Origin: Lachnospiraceae bacterium
GTDB taxonomy: Bacteria > Bacillota > Clostridia > Lachnospirales > Lachnospiraceae
Direction: 5' to 3'
NCBI GenBank assembly: GCA_021153185.1
Contig: JAGKTY010000035.1
Location: 1-18,272 of the forward strand
DNA: 18,272 nucleotides
This document shows, one piece after another, positions 13,018-18,272 of the stretch (the first letter of the stretch is position 1; the number at the start of each line of letters is the position of its first letter). The notes below the pieces were generated by a model. That model ran no database searches, was not told where the DNA came from, and saw only the letters and a program-made list of their open reading frames with translations. The position numbers and the translations under genes are program-made.

Positions 13018-13371
13018 ATGGCAAAGCGTGGAGGATTTCCGGGTGGAGGAATGCCGGGAAATATGAATAATCTGATGAAGCAGGCACAGAAGATGCAGCG
13101 TCAGATGGAAGAAAGCCAGAGACAGCTTGAAGAGAAAGAATTTACGGCACAGGCCGGTGGCGGTGTTGTCAGTGTTACTGTTTCAGGCAAAAAAGAATTA
13201 ACCAAAATCTCAATTGATCCGGATGCGGTTGATCCGGAAGATGTTGAAATGCTGGAAGATTTAATTATGGCAGCTACAAATGAAGCGCTTCATCAGGCTG
13301 ATGAGGCAAGTGCCAATATGATGTCAGGACTGACAGGAGGTCTTGGCGGACTTGGAGGACTTCCATTCTAA
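13018..13371 (+). CDS. ebfC: YbaB/EbfC family nucleoid-associated protein
   Basis: The 117-aa protein has a glycine/methionine-rich N-terminus (GGFPGGGMPGNMNNLMKQ). A long helix follows (KMQRQMEESQRQLEEKEFTAQAGGG), then VSVTVSGKKELTKISIDPD and LEDLIMAATNEALHQAD, and the tail is glycine-rich. This is the standard YbaB layout. The family forms dimers that bind DNA and is almost always placed between dnaX and recR, as here. AGGAGG precedes the ATG, and its stop codon overlaps the recR start (TAATG), which couples their translation. Confidence 0.95.
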   Translation: MAKRGGFPGGGMPGNMNNLMKQAQKMQRQMEESQRQLEEKEFTAQAGGGVVSVTVSGKKELTKISIDPDAVDPEDVEMLEDLIMAATNEALHQADEASANMMSGLTGGLGGLGGLPF

Positions 13372-13967
13372 TGGATTTATACAGTGGTTATATTAATAAA
13401 CTAATTGAGGCGCTTGCGTCACTTCCGGGAATTGGAAACAAATCAGCGCAGCGGCTGGCATTTCATATGATTCATATGCCGGTCGAAGATGTGCAGCGTT
13501 TTGCCAATACAATTGTAGAAGCGAGAACGCATGTAAAGTATTGTAAAAGTTGCTTTACGCTAACTGATGACGAAATCTGTCCGATATGTGCAAACCTTAA
13601 CAGGGACCATAAGACGATTATGGTTGTAGAGACGACCAGGGATTTGGCTGCTTACGAAAAGACTGCCAAATACGATGGGGTATATCATGTGCTTCATGGA
13701 GCGATTTCGCCGATGCTTGGAATCGGCCCGAATGATATCAAATTAAAAGAGTTGATGGTTCGCTTGCAGGAGGATGTGGATGAAGTTATCATTGCGACGA
13801 ATTCGAGCCTGGAAGGCGAGACGACTGCGATGTACATCAGCAAACTCATCAAGCCGACGGGCATTAAGGTGACAAGAATCGCAAGTGGAGTTCCGGTCGG
13901 AGGAGACCTGGAATACATAGACGAAGTGACGTTGCTTCGTGCGTTAGAGGGACGTGTAGAATTATAA
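13371..13967 (+). CDS. recR: Recombination mediator protein RecR
   Basis: The 198-aa protein is standard RecR length. It has the helix-hairpin-helix LPGIGNKSAQRLAFHM (18-33), a four-cysteine zinc finger (C58, C61, C70, C73) and a Toprim domain starting at MVVETTRDLAAYE with YHVLHGAISPM. The C-terminal ASGVPVGGDLEYIDEVTL is a Walker-B-like motif region of the family. It acts with RecF and RecO to load RecA at gaps. The ATG shares its first base with the last base of the ebfC stop. Confidence 0.97.
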   Translation: MDLYSGYINKLIEALASLPGIGNKSAQRLAFHMIHMPVEDVQRFANTIVEARTHVKYCKSCFTLTDDEICPICANLNRDHKTIMVVETTRDLAAYEKTAKYDGVYHVLHGAISPMLGIGPNDIKLKELMVRLQEDVDEVIIATNSSLEGETTAMYISKLIKPTGIKVTRIASGVPVGGDLEYIDEVTLLRALEGRVEL

Positions 13968-13976
13968 GGAGATTAT

Positions 13977-15020
13977 ATGATAACAGTTAAAGAATTTGGA
14001 AAAACAAAAGACGGAAAAGAAGTATCATTATATTCAATTAAGAATAGTATGGGCATGCAGGCTGATGTGACCGACTTTGGTGCGATTCTTGTGAATTTAT
14101 TCGTACCAACAGCAGGCGGCGATAAGCTTGATGTGGTACTTGGTTACGACAAGCTTTCCGATTATGAGACAAGCGGAAGTTGCTTTGGAGCAACAATTGG
14201 ACCTTCAGCAAACCGTATTAAAGGTGCCAAATTTACAATCAATGGAACAGAGTATTCTATTTTGGCAAACGAAAATGGAAATAATCTTCACTCAGATGGA
14301 GAGCACGGTTTCCACAAGGTGGTATGGGATGCAAGAGTCAACGATGACGAAAACAGCGTCACATTTTCATTAAAACAGGAAGATGGCGCACTTGGTTTCC
14401 CGGGCAACCGTACATTTACAGTGACCTACAAAGTAACGGATGACGGGGAAGTAGCGATTATCTATACAGGTGCTTCTGATAAAGACACCGTCATGAACCT
14501 TACAAACCATTCTTATTTCAATTTGGATGGACATGATTCGGGCAGCATGGAAGAGTCGACGGTTATGATTAAAGCCGACCGCTATACGGAGATTGTACCC
14601 GGAGCGATTCCGACAGGTAATCTTCCTGAGGTTGCCGGAACACCGATGGATTTGACTTCTCCACACAAGGTAAGCGAGCACTGTGATGATGCATTTGAAC
14701 AGCTTGTGCTGACGAGTGGTTATGATCACAACTATGTGATTTCCAAAGAGACGGATGGCGTGGAGAAGGTTGCTGAAGTGATGGCAGCCAAATCAGGCAT
14801 TATCATGGAAGTATATACTGACCTTCCGGGTATCCAGTTCTATGCAGGAAACTTCATTGATACGCATACCGGAAAGGGTGGCGCAAGCTATGCAAGGAGA
14901 ATGGGTCTGTGCCTCGAAACACAGTATTTTCCAAATGCCATTAATGAACCGGCTTTTGAGTCGCCTGTATTTGGACCAAACAAACCGTATAACACAACAA
15001 CGATTTACAAATTCATTTAA
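13977..15020 (+). CDS. galM: Aldose 1-epimerase (mutarotase)
   Basis: The 347-aa protein interconverts alpha and beta anomers of sugars such as galactose. Conserved parts are GPSANRIKGA (75-84), NNLHSDGEHGFHK (102-114), LTNHSYFNLDGH (175-186, catalytic acid His178), GYDHNYVI and LCLETQYFPNAIN near the C-terminus, which holds the general-base Glu. No signal peptide is present, so it is cytosolic. AAGGAG lies before ATG, 9 nt after the recR stop, so it is the last gene of the pfkA-dnaX-ebfC-recR operon before the terminator. Its join to recR is a local arrangement rather than a functional link, though it pairs naturally with pfkA in sugar metabolism. Confidence 0.92.
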   Translation: MITVKEFGKTKDGKEVSLYSIKNSMGMQADVTDFGAILVNLFVPTAGGDKLDVVLGYDKLSDYETSGSCFGATIGPSANRIKGAKFTINGTEYSILANENGNNLHSDGEHGFHKVVWDARVNDDENSVTFSLKQEDGALGFPGNRTFTVTYKVTDDGEVAIIYTGASDKDTVMNLTNHSYFNLDGHDSGSMEESTVMIKADRYTEIVPGAIPTGNLPEVAGTPMDLTSPHKVSEHCDDAFEQLVLTSGYDHNYVISKETDGVEKVAEVMAAKSGIIMEVYTDLPGIQFYAGNFIDTHTGKGGASYARRMGLCLETQYFPNAINEPAFESPVFGPNKPYNTTTIYKFI

Positions 15021-15036
15021 TAAAAGAACAACGATG

Positions 15037-15068
15037 ACTGCTCACCGGACGGTGGGCAGTTTTATTTT
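15037..15068 (+). terminator. Rho-independent terminator closing the pfkA-galM operon
   Basis: ACTGCTCACC and GGTGGGCAGT form a 10-bp stem with one G-U pair around a GGAC loop, followed by TTTTATTTT. Confidence 0.9.
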
Positions 15069-15182
15069 GGGAATGATACCTTTGTCGAAAAAAAATAAGA
15101 TAGCCTACCTTCTTTCGTCAAAATCAGCAATTGGGACATGCTATATCTATATGTAACAAGAACAAAAAAAGAGGAGGTATTT

Positions 15183-16370
15183 ATGATAGAAGTAAAAGAA
15201 GGAAGTATGGCTAATGTAAGACAGATTGGACATATCGGAAATGAAAAAGTATACATAGAAGATTATGTAGTATCGTTCCTAAAACAGTGCATAAGGGATA
15301 ATCAAAATGAACAGGCCTTCGTTTTATATGGAAGAAAAGAGTACATCGACAAAAAGCGGACGTGGTTTGTAAGCAGTGTGCTGAAGGTGCCGCAGACAGA
15401 TGCACATAAAAAGACACTTACAGTCGAATCGGACTGGCATGTGATGAATGAACAGGCGGCAAAATTTTTTCCGGGACAAGCCGTTGTGGGCCTTGCAATG
15501 TATGGAACGGACGAGCTTGCATTTTGCGAGGAGCGGATAGAAAATACGTTCGTTCATTTTTTGAGGGAAGATCAAAAATTGTTTCTGTTTTTTGATGAAG
15601 AAGAACTGGACGGAGAATTGTTTTTTTACGAGCAGGACAAGCTTGTAAAGCAGGAAGGTTTTTTTGAATACTATGAAAAAAATGAACCAATGCAGAATTA
15701 TATGTTGTACGACCAGGAACAGAAAGGAGAAATCAAAACAGGTGCAAATGAGACATCAGAGACAGGAAACGATCATGCGACGAGACAGTTTCGTGCAATG
15801 CTGGCGCAAAAAAAGAAGGAAAATGCGCATAAGAAAGCACTTGTATTTATGTATGGATTGAGTGCGGTGCTGGCTGTTGTAATCGTTGCGATCGGCATCA
15901 CAATTATACAAAATTATGACCAGATGAATGATATGCAAAATGTACTGTCTAAGTTATCCGGTCAGGTCGAGACGGGGTTTGCACAAGAGCAGAAGCAAAA
16001 CGACGAAGACATGACGGCGGCGGAAAGTGTACCGGCTGTGCCAAAAGAGGAGGAAACGGTTACCGGTTCAGAAGAAGGGAAAAGAGAGGAATCGGTTGAA
16101 GTGGTGGCACGTGAGGACGTGCAGCAAAATGATATCGTGCAAACAGATGAGGTGGTTCATATAACACAGGAACAAAAGGAGGAAGCAGACGTGGTTCAAA
16201 AGGAGGAAACAGCCGTGCCGGCATTTTATGAAATCAGAAAAGGAGATACGCTGGAAAAAATCAGCATCCGTTTTTATGGAGATGACAGGAAAATCAAAGC
16301 GATTTGCGAGCTGAACCATATTGAAGATCAGGACACAATTTTGTATGGACAAAAAATAGTTCTTCCATAA
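15183..16370 (+). CDS. Membrane protein with an N-terminal MPN/JAB-like region and a C-terminal LysM domain
   Basis: The 395-aa protein has three parts. Residues 20-170 (VYIEDYVVSFLKQ, then FVLYGRKEYIDKKRTWFVSSVLKV, and FFPGQAVVGLAMYGTDE) resemble an MPN/JAB fold but lack the His-x-His metal motif, so an active isopeptidase is unlikely. One membrane segment spans 219-242. A Glu/Gln/Val-rich spacer (about 262-345) leads to a LysM domain (348-395; YEIRKGDTLEKISIRFYGDD and GQKIVLP). With no signal peptide and basic residues before the helix, the N-terminus should be inside and LysM outside, gripping peptidoglycan. ATG 15183 follows GAGGAGG by 5 nt; the longer frame from 15138 is rejected for lack of a site. 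It precedes two more envelope-type genes. Confidence 0.7.
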   Translation: MIEVKEGSMANVRQIGHIGNEKVYIEDYVVSFLKQCIRDNQNEQAFVLYGRKEYIDKKRTWFVSSVLKVPQTDAHKKTLTVESDWHVMNEQAAKFFPGQAVVGLAMYGTDELAFCEERIENTFVHFLREDQKLFLFFDEEELDGELFFYEQDKLVKQEGFFEYYEKNEPMQNYMLYDQEQKGEIKTGANETSETGNDHATRQFRAMLAQKKKENAHKKALVFMYGLSAVLAVVIVAIGITIIQNYDQMNDMQNVLSKLSGQVETGFAQEQKQNDEDMTAAESVPAVPKEEETVTGSEEGKREESVEVVAREDVQQNDIVQTDEVVHITQEQKEEADVVQKEETAVPAFYEIRKGDTLEKISIRFYGDDRKIKAICELNHIEDQDTILYGQKIVLP

Positions 16371-16384
16371 CAAAACAAGTATGT

Positions 16385-16390
16385 TATACT
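16385..16390 (+). promoter_or_regulatory. Extended -10 promoter of the DUF5711 gene
   Basis: TGTTATACT gives a TGn extension with a 5/6 -10 box (TATACT, 16385-16390), 15 nt after the LysM gene stop. The -35 (TTCCAT, 16 bp away) is poor. The leader is about 28 nt to ATG 16425, with TGGAGGA as ribosome binding site. Confidence 0.45.
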
Positions 16391-16424
16391 ACGAATGTAG
16401 AATAAAATGTGATGTGGAGGAATT

Positions 16425-17576
16425 ATGCCGGAGCTTACCTATAAAGATAAGTTGTTTCATCATAAACTTGCGGTGATTTACAGGCGTGCAATTATCGTGG
16501 CGATTGTCATTGCTATTGCGCTCATTTGTAAAATCAGCTATGACAACCGGGTTTATACAGAAACAAAAGTTGTTGAAAAAATCAAAAAAATGGGAACGGA
16601 AAATGCCACATATGAAGCGTATGAAGGCAATATCCTAATCCATAGTACGGATGGTATCAGTGTCTATGATGCAAAAGGAAAGCAAATCTGGAACAAGACA
16701 TATGAGATGCAAAACCCAATCGTGCGGAAGAACAAAGAGTATGTTGCAGTAGGTGATTATAAGGGCAACAAGATTTATATTATGAATGCGACCGGTCCAA
16801 CGGGCGAAGTTGAAACAAACCTGCCAATCATGGATTTGGACGTTTCGGCCAAAGGAATCGTTGCAGCGACATTGCAGGATGACAGTGTGACATGGGTGAA
16901 ACTGTTTTCGGCAGAAGGGGTTGAAATTTCCGATGTCAAAACAACAATGAAACAAAGCGGATATCCGCTTGCCGTTTCCATATCGCCTGATAATGTAAAA
17001 CTCGGCATTTCTTATTTGAAGGCACAAAGCGGCGAGATTAATACTAGTATTGCTTTCTACAATTTTGGTGCAGTCGGTCAAAATGAGACAGACCATCTCG
17101 TGAGCGGAAAAGATTTTACCAATGCAATGGCACCTTATTTATCATTTGTCGATACGCAAAATGCAATTGCGATTTGCGACCAGAAGCTTTTGTATTTTAA
17201 AGGGAAAGAAAAACCTTCCCTGGCAAATACCGTCGATCTTGGGAAAGATGTTGTTGGAATTTATCATGATGAGTCATATATCGGAATTGTTTTTCATAAT
17301 ACGGATAGTAAGGAAGCATTCCGATTGGATGTTTACGATTTGTCTGGCAATCTAAAGTATAGTCATATTTTTGATATCAGCTATTCGGACATTATCATGA
17401 ATGATGGATATGTCATCATATATAATGACAGTCACGTGCAGATACTTGGACCAACAGGACGGCTGAAGTACGATGGTGATATGGGAGGCGGAATAGTTTC
17501 GCTCATTCCGACATCCAGCAAATTGAAATATTTGCTTGTAAAAGGACAAAAGATTGAGATGGTGAAATTACAGTAA
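16425..17576 (+). CDS. DUF5711 family membrane-anchored protein
   Basis: The 383-aa protein has a short basic N-terminus (about 20 residues), one membrane segment (about 20-37, RAIIVAIVIAIALICKI) and a long beta-rich extracytoplasmic part. That part has repeated short motifs such as GNILIHSTDGISVYDAKGKQIW and later HVQILGPTGRLKYDG, which suggests a beta-propeller. This agrees with the DUF5711 family as I know it; the function is unknown. There are no cysteines outside the anchor other than one in AICDQK. The stop overlaps the CvpA start (TAATG), indicating coupled translation and a shared envelope role. Confidence 0.75.
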   Translation: MPELTYKDKLFHHKLAVIYRRAIIVAIVIAIALICKISYDNRVYTETKVVEKIKKMGTENATYEAYEGNILIHSTDGISVYDAKGKQIWNKTYEMQNPIVRKNKEYVAVGDYKGNKIYIMNATGPTGEVETNLPIMDLDVSAKGIVAATLQDDSVTWVKLFSAEGVEISDVKTTMKQSGYPLAVSISPDNVKLGISYLKAQSGEINTSIAFYNFGAVGQNETDHLVSGKDFTNAMAPYLSFVDTQNAIAICDQKLLYFKGKEKPSLANTVDLGKDVVGIYHDESYIGIVFHNTDSKEAFRLDVYDLSGNLKYSHIFDISYSDIIMNDGYVIIYNDSHVQILGPTGRLKYDGDMGGGIVSLIPTSSKLKYLLVKGQKIEMVKLQ

Positions 17577-18073
17577 TGAATGCGTTAGAGATTGGTGCAA
17601 TTGTCATCATTATTTGCAGCTTATTATATGGAAGGAAGCGGGGGCTAGTAGGAATGCTGCTCCCGCTTGTTGCAAATATTGTGACAATTCTATTATTATG
17701 TGTGACAAAAAGTATGTGGAAAGAAGTGTTCTTCGAGTGGGTGCTTGCGGATATCCAGCTGATCTTCATTAGGATCGTTGTAATCGTGATCTTATATGGA
17801 GTGATTGTGCTTGCGTTTAAATTTGTATTTGCTGCGTTAAAAATTATCACAAGCTTACCGCTGGTGAAACAGGGAAACCGTTTGCTTGGATTTGCAGCAG
17901 GACTTATCCAAGGCCTTTTGATTATCTGGACATTTCTTGCGATTGTACAAATTGCCGCGAATAGTACATTTGGTATGCAGATGCTGCCAATGATTGAGAA
18001 GAGCGTACCGCTATCCTTTCTATATAAGAACAACTTGATTACCTATGTGGTTTACGATTTGATTGTGAAATGA
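17576..18073 (+). CDS. CvpA family membrane protein
   Basis: The 165-aa protein has four hydrophobic segments (about 5-18, 27-43, 63-85 and 103-125). The glycine signature GRKRGLVGMLLP follows the first, and GNRLLGFAAGLIQGLLIIW marks the last, both typical of the CvpA/colicin V production family. CvpA proteins affect envelope integrity and bile or toxin tolerance in some bacteria; the mechanism is unknown. Translation is coupled to the DUF5711 gene through a one-base overlap. No clear terminator hairpin follows; only a short T-run (TGCTTTTTTG) at about 18087-18096. Confidence 0.82.
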   Translation: MNALEIGAIVIIICSLLYGRKRGLVGMLLPLVANIVTILLLCVTKSMWKEVFFEWVLADIQLIFIRIVVIVILYGVIVLAFKFVFAALKIITSLPLVKQGNRLLGFAAGLIQGLLIIWTFLAIVQIAANSTFGMQMLPMIEKSVPLSFLYKNNLITYVVYDLIVK

Positions 18074-18108
18074 GATAAAGTAGGATGCTTTTTTGTTGGC
18101 CCGGAATT

Positions 18109-18122
18109 TACTATATATAGTA
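18109..18122. repeat. Perfect 14-bp palindrome (TACTATATATAGTA) upstream of the strong promoter
   Basis: The palindrome lies about 60 bp upstream of the -35 at 18181. A second inverted repeat, TTGAAA-N5-TTTCAA, follows at 18135-18151. They could be operators or simply flexible A/T-rich DNA forming part of the upstream activating region. Confidence 0.45.
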
Positions 18123-18151
18123 GGTAAAAAATGATTGAAATACCATTTCAA

Positions 18152-18209
18152 AAAGTTTCAAAGAAATTCCAAGAAAGTTGTTGACAATGCAAAATACGCG
18201 TGGTATATT
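18152..18209 (+). promoter_or_regulatory. Very strong promoter, probably of an rRNA or other stable RNA operon
   Basis: A perfect TTGACA (18181-18186), 17-bp spacer and TATATT with TGG extension (18201-18209), preceded by A/T-rich UP-like sequence with phased A and T tracts. Transcription would begin near 18216. The 18210-18272 leader has no ATG with a ribosome binding site; it can form a TTGCGT/ACGCAA hairpin (18217-18237) at its 5' end, then reads AACATTGACAAATAAACAG, which resembles leaders of rRNA operons in this group. The 16S gene itself is beyond the window. Confidence 0.65.
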
Positions 18210-18272
18210 ATCACTGTTGCGTGTCACGAAGACGCAAAACAACAGACAGAACATTGACAAATAAACAGTAAT

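Overview
The window reads as low-GC Firmicutes DNA, most likely a gut Lachnospiraceae (Clostridia). The pointers are the dnaX-ebfC-recR cluster, strong AGGAGG ribosome binding sites, sigma-A promoters with TATAAT boxes, and several families I associate with this group (DUF5711 beta-propeller-like protein, an MPN-like/LysM membrane protein, a PfkA with GGNGT and PKTIDND motifs). This placement rests on gene content only.

Region 1 (1 to about 3470) is accessory and mostly minus-strand. It carries a probable type II restriction-modification pair: a C5-cytosine methyltransferase followed by an endonuclease that I tentatively link to the NgoBV/NlaIV (GGNNCC) group. Leftward are a 35-codon ORF and a truncated PIN-like gene fused out of frame to a second fragment that runs off the window. 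To the right of the methyltransferase is a non-coding stretch (2879-3465) holding its promoter, a terminator, and four families of short, helically phased direct repeats. The stretch ends at the broken 5' end of an Lsa-type ABC-F gene. I read this as the end of an integrated mobile element, probably with a tyrosine recombinase, inserted in or replacing part of that gene.

Region 2 (3466-6058) is a decaying plus-strand accessory stretch. It has the 5'-truncated ABC-F ribosome-protection gene, an intact P-loop nucleotide kinase-like gene with an apparently extended tail, and a small hypothetical gene inactivated by a stop at codon 2 and a break further on.

Region 3 (6051-18272) is ordinary chromosome, all on the plus strand. 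It holds rsmJ (16S rRNA methylation), a YeiH-family transporter, a membrane-bound XRE regulator, a small conserved protein, an Rrf2 regulator with three IscR-like cysteines, then pfkA-dnaX-ebfC-recR-galM as a probable operon closed by a strong terminator. After it come a LysM/MPN-like membrane protein, a DUF5711 protein and a CvpA-family protein. The last 100 bases contain a very strong promoter (TTGACA, 17 bp, extended -10) with an untranslated-looking leader, probably for an rRNA or other stable RNA operon beginning just outside the window.

No CRISPR array, tRNA, rRNA gene or complete transposase is visible. The most interesting material is the phased-repeat region and presumed element end (3089-3471), the placement of GGNNCC sites around the methyltransferase promoter, and the three-hairpin leader of pfkA.
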